Positions 8,400-15,362 of a DNA stretch of 51,800 nucleotides are shown here, piece after piece; within the stretch, counting starts at the first letter, position 1, and every line of letters begins with the position of its first letter. The notes below the pieces were generated by a model that ran no database searches, was not told where the DNA came from, and saw only the letters and a list, made by a program, of their open reading frames with translations. The translations under genes and the position numbers were made by a program. The stretch comes from Desulfobulbaceae bacterium (lineage in GTDB: Bacteria > Desulfobacterota > Desulfobulbia > Desulfobulbales > SURF-16), in contig JALNXE010000021.1 of NCBI GenBank assembly GCA_023230525.1, positions 1 through 51,800 of the forward strand. Direction: 5' to 3'.

Positions 8400-8515
8400 C
8401 AGGTGCGTAGTCTGCAGGTGTTTAGTCTGTTCGTGGGGGGCCTGCTTTGCCCCGGCATTTGGCCCATTCCGGGCACGGATTTTACCCTGCACACCTGACG
8501 GCTGCTAGTCTAAAA
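8400..8515. repeat. Dispersed repeat family 2, copy 1
   Basis: Starts 'CAGGTGCGTAGTCTGCAGGT' and ends 'CACACCTGACGGCTGCTAGT', so the ends are inverted. The segment GTAGTCTG(T)CAGGTGTTT recurs at 46441-46458, in another gene-free gap. It lies between the dismutase stop and the hypothetical gene start and may also act as a hairpin. Confidence 0.5.
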
Positions 8516-8534
8516 GTTTCAGCAGCCGGAGCAT

Positions 8535-9251
8535 TCAGCCGAGATTCTGCGCCGCAAAATCCCAGTTGACCAGTTTGTTGAGCAGGGCATCGACATAGTC
8601 GGCGCGCCGGTTCTGGTAATCAAGGTAGTAGGCGTGCTCCCAGACGTCGATGGTCAGCAGCGGCTTCATGCCTTTGGTCAGGGGCACATCCGCATTGCCG
8701 GTCTTGACGACCTTGAGGGCGCCGCCATCCAGCACCAGCCAGGCCCAGCCGCTGCCGAACTGGGTCATGGCCGCGTTGGCCAGTTCCTTTTTGCAGGCCT
8801 CCAGGGTGCCGAAAGATGCCTCGATCTTCTGTTTCAGGACCGGGGGGGGCTCGCCGCCGCCCTGGGGCCGCAAGCTCTTCCAGTAGAAGGTATGGTTCCA
8901 GACCTGGGCCGCGTTATTGAAGATCCCGGCCTTGTCCGCCTGGCCGGCGGTGGCGGTGATGATCTTTTCCAGGGCCATGCCGGCATACTCGGTGCCGGCC
9001 GTCAGTTTGTTGAGGTTGTCCACGTATGCCTTGTGGTGCTTGCCGTAGTGGAAGCCGATGGTCCGGGCGCTGATCACGGGTTCAAGGGCGTTTTCGGCAA
9101 AGGGCAGGGGCGGCAGGACAAAGGGGGCGGCGGCCTGGGCGGTGCCGGGAAAATCGCCTGCGGCCGCGACAAACGCCGCCCCGGCGGATGCGGCAAGAAA
9201 ACCACGCCGGGAGAGCCCGGAAGATGGACGGATTGTATCGTTACTGTTCAT
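8535..9251 (-). CDS. Exported Fe/Mn superoxide dismutase (Tat substrate)
   Basis: A 238-residue dismutase converting superoxide to oxygen and hydrogen peroxide. The ATG at 9251 has an AGGAGG site five to ten bases upstream; longer in-frame starts lack this. The N-terminus carries a Tat signal ('SRRGFLAASAGAAF', residues ~13-26). The mature enzyme shows the metal ligands and fold motifs of Fe/Mn SODs: 'HYGKHHKAYVDNLN', 'WNHTFYWKSL', 'GSGWAWLV' and 'DVWEHAYYLDYQNRR'. Periplasmic SOD fits an anaerobe facing oxygen at the cell boundary. Metal choice cannot be settled by eye. Probably monocistronic. Confidence 0.94.
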   Translation of the reverse strand: MNSNDTIRPSSGLSRRGFLAASAGAAFVAAAGDFPGTAQAAAPFVLPPLPFAENALEPVISARTIGFHYGKHHKAYVDNLNKLTAGTEYAGMALEKIITATAGQADKAGIFNNAAQVWNHTFYWKSLRPQGGGEPPPVLKQKIEASFGTLEACKKELANAAMTQFGSGWAWLVLDGGALKVVKTGNADVPLTKGMKPLLTIDVWEHAYYLDYQNRRADYVDALLNKLVNWDFAAQNLG

Positions 9252-9349
9252 GTTACTACCTCCTTGCTGATTTGTCATTATTGCCACCTTTTTCCCCTTT
9301 TCGATCCGGGCTGAAGCTCCACCATAGCCCATTTTTATTTTCACTGTCA

Positions 9350-10642
9350 TTACAGGTAAGGGATCATCAGTGGCCCGAATACCTCAATTTTTCCAGGAAC
9401 ACCATTTACGAGTTGATGGGCAGCCGCTGTCTGCTGCACACCAGTCTGCCTGCGCACCTGGACATCGCCATCCCCCCGCAAACCATCCACATTGAATGAT
9501 ATGCCGTTGTCGATGGTTCGCCAGTACTTGATTTCCATGCCCGCGGAAGGGATCAGCAGGATCTGCAGGTTGCCGGCTGTTTCGAGTTTTTTTTCGGCGT
9601 GATCCACGCATATCTCCATGCCGAAGGTAATGCCGGCAATGTTGAATACGCCGCCGCCCATTCGTTCATCCGTGAACTTTGAGGGAAAGTTGCTCTGTCT
9701 CGACCCTTCCGGGGCCAGCGGGGTAAACTTCTCGCGAATGCCCGCATCGTCCATTTTCACAAAGGCCCCGTCCCCGGTCCCTTTATCCCGGAAGTCAATG
9801 CCGGAGATAAACTCCTTGGCAACCAGATACTCTTCCTTGCCTTTCTGGATCAGGGCCACATTATCGATAACCGCCCCATAGATCCCTTCCCGGACGTCAT
9901 GCCCGGCGCCTTTTCTGCATTTTGGCACGGTTTTGCCCGGATTCCGCGGGTCACGGTCGAAAAAAATGTCATTTGCCGAATTACAGGTAAAACAATATTG
10001 CCTGGCATCAATGGAGGCGGAGATCGCTGTGCCGAATATAAACAGCCAGTCTTTAAAGAGGGGCCTTGCAGTTCCGTCGTCACCCTTTTGCAGAAGCGGC
10101 ATGATCTTTGAGACTATTTCCGGCGGATAGGCGCCATAACGTCCCCGAAAATAGAATTCTGGCGCCATGAATATCTTCAGGGTCTTGCTGTCGTCGCGGG
10201 CGGGATTGGGAACAAAATTCCTGGCCTGATTGATCGCGGCCTTCATGTGCCGCACCCGCTCTTCCATGTCGCGCTGATCATCGAGCCGGCCCTGATATTT
10301 GACGATCTGGGTTCCCGCCTCAAACATGCCGGTTTTGATGCTGTAGCTGACGCAAACCACCTTGTCATAGGGATGAGCCGCGGAACCGCTGTAGACGAGC
10401 CGGCGTTTCACCACCTCATGAAGGGCATCCATTGCCGGGTTATGCGGCTTGGGCGGTTTCCATGCGGCGCAGCTTTTTTCAAGATCCGCCAGCAGATTTC
10501 GTTTTGCCATCGGCGAGAATGCCTGTGGATATTTCACCAGCATATCATCAATAGCGGCCACAATCGGGTCTAGCGGCGCTTTGTGCAGGGAAAACGCATC
10601 AATTTTCCAGGCGCTGGCACCTGGGATATCTTCGTATCTCAT
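9350..10642 (-). CDS. Nitrilase-like (carbon-nitrogen hydrolase superfamily) protein, divergent
   Basis: A 430-residue protein starting at ATG 10642 behind AGGAGG. Segments in the right order for a nitrilase E-K-C triad are visible: Glu in 'IFMAPEFYFRGRYG' (~residue 150), lysines in 'GKEEYLVAKEFISG' (~255-268) and Cys in 'FGMEICVDH' (~345). There is no signal peptide. An insert with two CxxC-like pairs ('YCFTCNSAND', 'PKCRKGAGHD') lies at ~210-240 between the Glu and Lys segments; a bound metal is conceivable. The N-terminal ~100 residues are helical and unfamiliar. Known relatives cut amide or nitrile bonds; the substrate is unknown. It ends 98 bases before the SOD start and might be co-transcribed with it. 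Confidence 0.6.
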   Translation of the reverse strand: MRYEDIPGASAWKIDAFSLHKAPLDPIVAAIDDMLVKYPQAFSPMAKRNLLADLEKSCAAWKPPKPHNPAMDALHEVVKRRLVYSGSAAHPYDKVVCVSYSIKTGMFEAGTQIVKYQGRLDDQRDMEERVRHMKAAINQARNFVPNPARDDSKTLKIFMAPEFYFRGRYGAYPPEIVSKIMPLLQKGDDGTARPLFKDWLFIFGTAISASIDARQYCFTCNSANDIFFDRDPRNPGKTVPKCRKGAGHDVREGIYGAVIDNVALIQKGKEEYLVAKEFISGIDFRDKGTGDGAFVKMDDAGIREKFTPLAPEGSRQSNFPSKFTDERMGGGVFNIAGITFGMEICVDHAEKKLETAGNLQILLIPSAGMEIKYWRTIDNGISFNVDGLRGDGDVQVRRQTGVQQTAAAHQLVNGVPGKIEVFGPLMIPYL

Positions 10643-10661
10643 GTGATCCTCCTGTTTCGAT

Positions 10662-10765
10662 GCCCCCCAAACAAAGAGCAGAATTGCTCCCTTTGCAGGA
10701 TATCGTTTGGGGCTGGCATTTAGCAAGGATAAAGATTGTGACCTTCGTCCCCGCTCTCGGCCCCG
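10662..10765. repeat. Palindromic repeat family 3, copy A
   Basis: Contains a 47-base core (10677-10723) that differs by about three bases from 12432-12478, followed in both copies by 'AAGGATAAAGATT(T/G)TGACC'. Within it GCCCC..AAAC pairs with GTTTGGGGC, and GAGC pairs with GCTC, so it folds. Copy A lies between the MDR gene end and the nitrilase-like gene start; copy B lies on the other side of the MDR gene, in the same orientation. Confidence 0.75.
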
Positions 10766-10783
10766 TCAAACATTTGTCCCGCT

Positions 10784-11791
10784 TCACATTTCGATGGAGA
10801 TTTTGCCGAAATGCGCGCCGCTCGCCTCGTAACGAAACGCCTCGATCAGGTCTTGCAGAGCAAAGGTCCTATCGATGACCGGCTTCATGCCATTGGCATC
10901 AAGCGCGCGGATCATCTCGATCTGCTGCCGGCGGTTTCCGACTGTCAACCCCTGAAGCCTCACTTGTCGAGTCAACAGCGCCACGGTCGGAACCGGACCG
11001 GAGAAACCCGTCAAGACGCCGATGAACGCGATATGCCCGCCGATGCGGCACGAGCTGATCGACTGCGGCAGGGTGTCCGGACCGCCCACTTCGATGACAT
11101 GGTCAACGCCCCGGCCGTCGGTCCGGTCTAAAACCTGATCCGCCCAAGTTGGATACTGCCTGTAGTTGATCGTATGGTCGGCGCCCAGCGCACGGGCGCG
11201 AGCCAGTTTTTCATCCGATGACGAAGTGACGATCGTCACTGCGCCCATCATTTTGGCGAACTGCAAGGCGAATATCGACACACCGCCCGTACCCAGAGTC
11301 AATACCGTCTCGCCGGCCTTCAAAGGACCATCATTGACCAGGGCGCGCCAGGCCGTAAGACCGGCGGTGGTCAAAGTCGCCGCTTCGGTATGGCTGTAAT
11401 TCTCAGGCGCGCGGGTGAACCAATTGGCCGGCCGCACCACCATCTCCCGCGCATAACCATCCAGGCCATCGCCGGGCACCTTGGCGAACCCGGCTGCTAC
11501 GGCTTCGCCGTTCTGCCACTCGGGGAAAAAACAGGAGACTACGTGGTCGCCAACGGCAAACTCGCTGACGCCTGCCCCGATCCTTTCGACGATTCCCGCG
11601 CCATCGGTCAACGGGATGAGTCCGTCTGCGGTGGGAATCGTCCCAAGCGCGACCAGATAATCATGATAGTTCAGCGAGCTGGCGTGCAGCCGCACCAGGA
11701 TTTCGCCCTCCTGCGGCGCACCCGGCTCGTCCATCTCGACCACCGTCAGGCGCTCGAGCCCCCCTGATCCTTGAAGTCTTATTGCTTTCAT
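10784..11791 (-). CDS. MDR-family NAD(P)-dependent oxidoreductase
   Basis: A 335-residue medium-chain dehydrogenase/reductase. The GroES-like N-terminal domain has 'ILVRLHASSLNYHDYLV'; the usual catalytic-zinc Cys after this point is replaced by Asn-Tyr-His-Asp, so it resembles the quinone oxidoreductase / zinc-free branch. The Rossmann domain has 'GTGGVSIFALQFAK' (residues ~167-180) and 'GADHTINYRQYPTW'. It probably reduces quinones, enals or ketones with NADPH; the substrate is not readable. The gene is bracketed by two direct copies of repeat family 3 and has no obvious functional partner, so it may be an insertion. Confidence 0.9.
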   Translation of the reverse strand: MKAIRLQGSGGLERLTVVEMDEPGAPQEGEILVRLHASSLNYHDYLVALGTIPTADGLIPLTDGAGIVERIGAGVSEFAVGDHVVSCFFPEWQNGEAVAAGFAKVPGDGLDGYAREMVVRPANWFTRAPENYSHTEAATLTTAGLTAWRALVNDGPLKAGETVLTLGTGGVSIFALQFAKMMGAVTIVTSSSDEKLARARALGADHTINYRQYPTWADQVLDRTDGRGVDHVIEVGGPDTLPQSISSCRIGGHIAFIGVLTGFSGPVPTVALLTRQVRLQGLTVGNRRQQIEMIRALDANGMKPVIDRTFALQDLIEAFRYEASGAHFGKISIEM

Positions 11792-12269
11792 AAGGTGCCT
11801 CTCCTTTGCAAATGGTTGGGATGAGCAGCGGACTGAGGTGAAAAAAGAAGTCGAACCGTCTCAGACTGCTTGTCTCAAGTTCATTTAGTGTTCAACGCCA
11901 TGTTGAGCCGTGAGCGAAGCGAGTCGGCCGCGAACATGATGCGGGATGGCTGATTCTCTTGAATTCCGGCTAGGTGAGTACAACGGGCATTGGCAAAGCC
12001 CTGCGCAATTTCGCTTTCTTCGATCGACCCGAAAAAAATCCGGAAACAGGCCATAGATAAAAACTTCGATCACCATGCCTATCTAAAGCAAAAAATCTGC
12101 CAGCCCGGTCTGCATCCTGCCGGATCGCTGTCAAGGCCGGGCAGGCATTGACAGCAGGGGAGAAAAAAAGGAGAGGTGGAAAGCGGAGAAAGTCGTTTAT
12201 ATCCGTTTATATCCTGTTTTACCGGAAAAATCCCCTACCGCAGGACAATATACTTCGGAGTCGTGACGA

Positions 12270-12411
12270 GATAACTGCAGATAACCTGATCCCGGCAGAT
12301 TTTAGGTTGCTGCCCGGATTGCGGTTCGAGAAAAGTGGCTAAAGTATTTGAAATGCTTAAAGTGCTTGAAGTGTCTAAATTACTTGAAGTGTCTAAAGTA
12401 CTTGAAGTTCT
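12270..12411 (+). repeat. 18-bp tandem repeat array with conserved 60-base leader
   Basis: Four imperfect 18-base units run from about 12337 to 12405, each like TGTCTAAAGTACTTGAAG. The ~65 bases before them ('AACCTGATCCCGGCAGATTT' ... 'GCGGTTCGAGAAAAGTGG') have a clear relative just before the array at the right end of the window (51601-51660). In one frame both leaders encode DNLI-x-A-x-F-x-L-x-P-x-LRFEKS then stop, which hints at a shared, perhaps once coding, origin. Confidence 0.7.
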
Positions 12412-12412
12412 A

Positions 12413-12531
12413 AGGCCCCCCCAAAAAGCCAAGAGCGGAATTGCTCACTTTGCAGGGTATCGTTTGGGGCTGGCATTTATCAATTTATCAAGGATAAAGA
12501 TTTGACCCTCGGCCCCCCCCCCTCGGCCCCC
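12413..12531. repeat. Palindromic repeat family 3, copy B
   Basis: Direct-orientation partner of 10662-10765: 'GAGCGGAATTGCTCACTTTG', 'TATCGTTTGGGGCTGGCATT' and 'AAGGATAAAGATTTGACC' recur. It has a 10-base extension ('TCAATTTATC') relative to copy A and ends in C-rich runs. It directly abuts the 18-bp tandem array. Confidence 0.75.
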
Positions 12532-12777
12532 GCATTATTTCCCCAAGCAAGATCTTTCGACGCTGAGATAGCAAAGCCTTTTTGGTTTGTTATATGAATC
12601 TTCGTAGTTTTCATTGGATTTCTCCGCTAAGGGTGAAATAATCTGTCAGCTGAGGGATTGCCCTCTTTAAGAACGCGTTTTTCCACAATTCTTGTCATGG
12701 GGTGATTCTGCTAGCGGCGATGGTTATCACCAAGGAAAAATACGTATGCTGTCCCCTTTATTTTTTCCCCCATGGTG

Positions 12778-14109
12778 CTATTTCCCCTTGCCGCCAATTT
12801 GCTGAGCCATATAACTAGCGTAATTGTCTGTCATTCCAGAAATATAATCGGTAACTTTTAGTAGCGACTGATAAAGGTCCGCGCCTTTTTCTGGCGCATT
12901 AATACCCATCATAGCTAAGACTCTCTCGCTCTTGTATGAAATATTTTTACCTGAAAGAACTTGCTCTCTTACAGCAGTACAGAATGCATCTAATAAAATG
13001 CCGATAGTTGTATAACACCCAATTTCTAGTTCAATTTTTCGAGGCTCCTTGTACACTTTTTCAGAGGCTAGTTTCCTGGCATTATTGAGAGGCGTTTTTA
13101 TCACTTCTGGACATTCATTTATAATGTCTTCTCCGAATTGTCCTTTCATTATTTTATCAATATTATTTGTAAAAACATCAGATGCACTAATTACGGAAGT
13201 TCCAATTGCTTTTGCTCGTAAAAAAGATAATTTGTGCCGATTTGATATATCATTGGCATTTATAATATTTGTATAGTGACTGTCGGTTGTGTCACATAAT
13301 TCTTGCAAAATATTTAAAATTTCTTCGTATTGTAGAATTCTCATCTCATGAGCATCCTCGAGGTCAAGAATTCGGTAGCATATGTCGTCTGCTGCTTCAG
13401 CTAAGTATGCCAATGGATGACGGAGGTAGAGTAAATGATCTTTTCTTATCAATCCCACCTCTTCAGCGATTATTTTTAAAGAATCTGCTTCTGATTGGAA
13501 ACAATTGAATTTTTTTATTTTTTTTGTTTCAAGTGAAGTCCAAGGGTATTTTAAGCCAGCCGCCAATGAGGCATAGGTTAGGCGCATACCACCGTTATTT
13601 TTGTTGTATTCTAATTTTGTTAGGATTCGAAACCCTTGTGCATTTCCTTCAAAATTTCGGAAATCATCTTGTTGAGTTTCTGTTATTCCTTCTAGGAGAT
13701 AAGCGTTTGATGGATGAGAGAACCATGCTCTAATTGCCTCTTCACCCGCATGTCCAAATGGTGGGTTGCCGATATCATGAGCCAAGCATGCTGCTTGAAT
13801 GATCTGGCCTAAATGCATTGGGTGGATATTTGTTGGTAGTTGCTCTTGGATTTTTTCTCCACACATTATGCCAAGACTTCTTCCGACACTTGCCACTTCT
13901 ATGCTATGAGTTAACCTTGTATGAACATGATCATTTAATGCAAGTGGATGGACTTGTGTTTTCTTTCCAAGACGCCTGAAAGAACTTGAAAAGGTGATTC
14001 TGTCACAATCTTTATGGAAGCTTGTTCTGCCTTGCTCTTTTTGGTCAGGCCATTTTTCAGCTCCAAATCTTTTTGGAGATAACAGTTTTTCCCATTCCAT
14101 TTTTTTCAC
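12778..14109 (-). CDS. dgt: dGTP triphosphohydrolase (HD superfamily)
   Basis: A 443-residue HD-domain enzyme hydrolysing dGTP to deoxyguanosine and triphosphate. Motifs: 'ITFSSSFRRLGKKTQV' (~38-53), the HD metal site 'HTRLTHSIEVASVGRSLG' (~62-80) and 'AHDIGNPPFGHAGEEAI' (~112-128), then 'LAYLAEAADDICYRI' with the later Asp. Start is GTG 14109 or in-frame ATG 14100; neither has a good ribosome site. It is visibly more AT-rich than its surroundings, with AT-biased codons, so it looks transferred. It follows an attC-like sequence and an unknown gene on the same strand. dGTPases can be housekeeping or anti-phage (nucleotide depletion); the context favours the latter. Confidence 0.92.
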   Translation of the reverse strand: MKKMEWEKLLSPKRFGAEKWPDQKEQGRTSFHKDCDRITFSSSFRRLGKKTQVHPLALNDHVHTRLTHSIEVASVGRSLGIMCGEKIQEQLPTNIHPMHLGQIIQAACLAHDIGNPPFGHAGEEAIRAWFSHPSNAYLLEGITETQQDDFRNFEGNAQGFRILTKLEYNKNNGGMRLTYASLAAGLKYPWTSLETKKIKKFNCFQSEADSLKIIAEEVGLIRKDHLLYLRHPLAYLAEAADDICYRILDLEDAHEMRILQYEEILNILQELCDTTDSHYTNIINANDISNRHKLSFLRAKAIGTSVISASDVFTNNIDKIMKGQFGEDIINECPEVIKTPLNNARKLASEKVYKEPRKIELEIGCYTTIGILLDAFCTAVREQVLSGKNISYKSERVLAMMGINAPEKGADLYQSLLKVTDYISGMTDNYASYMAQQIGGKGK

Positions 14110-14126
14110 TTATATTTGTTTTTTAA

Positions 14127-14214
14127 GGCATAACGCGGAATTGAGGGGTGCGCGTGCGGCGCACCCTATGAAGACCGCAGTTTGTTCGCATTCCCCGCGA
14201 ATGAAATGTTAGAG
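14127..14214 (-). mobile_element. Candidate integron attC recombination site
   Basis: Read on the minus strand: R''-like CTCTAAC (14214-14208), then ATTTCATTC (similar to the start of the aadA-type attC), then L''-like GGGGAATGCG (14196-14187), which pairs with CGCACCCC (14152-14145) leaving two extra bases as in real attC sites, then R'-like GTTATGC (14134-14128). The upstream gene's stop codon lies inside the R'' box, and the next gene starts ~25 bases after R', as in cassette arrays. Each of the two outer boxes deviates by one position from the RYYYAAC/GTTRRRY consensus. No integrase gene is in the window. Confidence 0.55.
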
Positions 14215-15036
14215 CTCTTCAGGGTTATTGGTGAATTCAATTTTAAGAGGTAAGTCTGTCATTGCATAATGAACGAACTGGCGCCCCAAAGCTGTTAATT
14301 CATACCCCTCCTCATTATCAAAAGCTGAAACAAGAGGTTTAGTACCACTGCCTTTGGGGCGGCGTTGTGTCGACTTGGAAATAAAATTACCAAATCGATC
14401 AGTTTCGCGGTGCTGGCGAATAATGCCCCCGGTGCTAAGATCACGAAATAGCAGTTTATAAAGGTCCGCATCAGCCGAATCCTCGCGAACAGACCCTTTG
14501 CCAATTTTGCTCCAAATTTGACCTCGTGTAATACCGTCGCTGTTGTAAATTGCGCCTATAACTTGGAAGTGCATCTCTGAATATTGGTTAATCCAGTCTA
14601 TGAACAAACGGACGACATCATCGCTTGTAACTTGCGTTGCAGCGGCATTCGATAAAATGTTTCTTATATACTTTCTTTTATCTTCGCTCTCTGCGCCCGA
14701 CCATTCGCGGAAAGTCTTTCTCACTAATGACTGATATTCTTTGCTTTCAACTCTTTCAGCGATCGCCTCATCTTGGAGGTCAAGTCGAGCCATAATTTCG
14801 ATTATTGTTTGTTCTTTTTCCTTCAATTCATCTTGAAGCATCTGAATCCAATGCTCAAAGAACCGGTTAGCCTTTTCTTGTTCGCCTTCGGACCAAGCAC
14901 CAGCTACCGCTGACAAAACCCCACCTGCAAAAGGGATAGCTCCGCCGACAACTTGCAAGGCACCCCTTGTTATTTTTGCGACTTTGCCACTTTTGGGTAG
15001 CTCTTTATCTTCCATATTCATGATTCCGTCGGTCAT
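14209..15036 (-). CDS. Unknown protein, cassette-like gene paired with dGTPase
   Basis: A 275-residue protein. ATG 15036 has a GAAGGA site; a TTG at 15060 is also in frame. Residues ~22-45 form a glycine-rich hydrophobic stretch ('VVGGAIPFAGGVLSAVAG'), which could insert in a membrane. It is followed by an acidic coiled coil (~50-95), a helical domain ('FREWSGAESEDKRKYIRNIL') and a C-terminal winged-helix-like region ending 'GYELTALGRQFVHYAM'. I do not recognise the family. The gene is moderately AT-rich and lies directly upstream of dgt, separated by the attC-like site. A GTTAGGG box 16 bases before the ATG (15058-15052) resembles a cassette 5' boundary. A phage-defence role is only a guess from the pairing. 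Confidence 0.75.
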   Translation of the reverse strand: MTDGIMNMEDKELPKSGKVAKITRGALQVVGGAIPFAGGVLSAVAGAWSEGEQEKANRFFEHWIQMLQDELKEKEQTIIEIMARLDLQDEAIAERVESKEYQSLVRKTFREWSGAESEDKRKYIRNILSNAAATQVTSDDVVRLFIDWINQYSEMHFQVIGAIYNSDGITRGQIWSKIGKGSVREDSADADLYKLLFRDLSTGGIIRQHRETDRFGNFISKSTQRRPKGSGTKPLVSAFDNEEGYELTALGRQFVHYAMTDLPLKIEFTNNPEEL

Positions 15037-15098
15037 AGTAGTATCCTTCAACCCTAACAAGTAATTCTGCGAGCCTGTATATCACCCCATATTGAAGG

Positions 15099-15148
15099 TG
15101 TTCGGCATGTTCTCGCCTGGCCGGGAACATCGGCTCTTTAACCGAACA
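15099..15148. other. Imperfect hairpin upstream of the cassette-like genes
   Basis: TGTTCGG (15099-15105) pairs with CCGAACA (15142-15148), and inside it ATGTTC (15107-15112) pairs with GAACAT (15125-15130), leaving a 12-base right-hand bulge. It lies in the ~325-base gap between the unknown gene and the DUF4143 gene. It may be a promoter operator, a terminator of the DUF4143 gene (weak T-run) or the remnant of a recombination site. I found no other signal in the gap. Confidence 0.4.
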
Positions 15149-15362
15149 TGTACTGTATTACCGCAATACCTCAATATTTTTCTCTTAACAAGCCAATTCC
15201 GTATGAATAATTGCTTTTCTGGATAGCATCCCGGTGGGAGCAATAACCAGTTTCCGGAGATCTTCGCCTGCCCCCTGTATTTGCCGGATTGCGGGCAGGT
15301 TGCAAAGCGTCTCCGCAGGCCGGAGAAATCCAGGAAACCGATATCCAGCGACGCTAATAATG

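Larger units (their letters stand above)
11792..12777. other. Gene-poor stretch of about 1 kb
   Basis: Between the MDR and dGTPase genes (both minus) I find no convincing gene. It holds the 18-bp tandem array with its conserved leader (12270-12411), copy B of repeat family 3 (12413-12531), and near the dGTPase end an 'AAAGGGGACAGCATACGTAT' segment (minus strand, about 12740-12760) of the kind often seen beside REP-associated/IS200-like transposase elements. The mixture suggests a repeat sink or insertion hot spot. Confidence 0.6.

Noticed and set aside
11885..12076. 63-codon minus-strand frame between MDR gene and tandem array
   Set aside because: No ribosome site or family; may be remnant sequence, but coding cannot be supported.
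12337..12405. CRISPR-like appearance of regular short repeats
   Set aside because: Units are directly adjacent 18-mers with no spacers and no cas genes.
15052..15148. A second full attC site upstream of the unknown gene
   Set aside because: A GTTAGGG box and a hairpin are present, but no matching R'' box (YYYAAC) could be found at attC distance.
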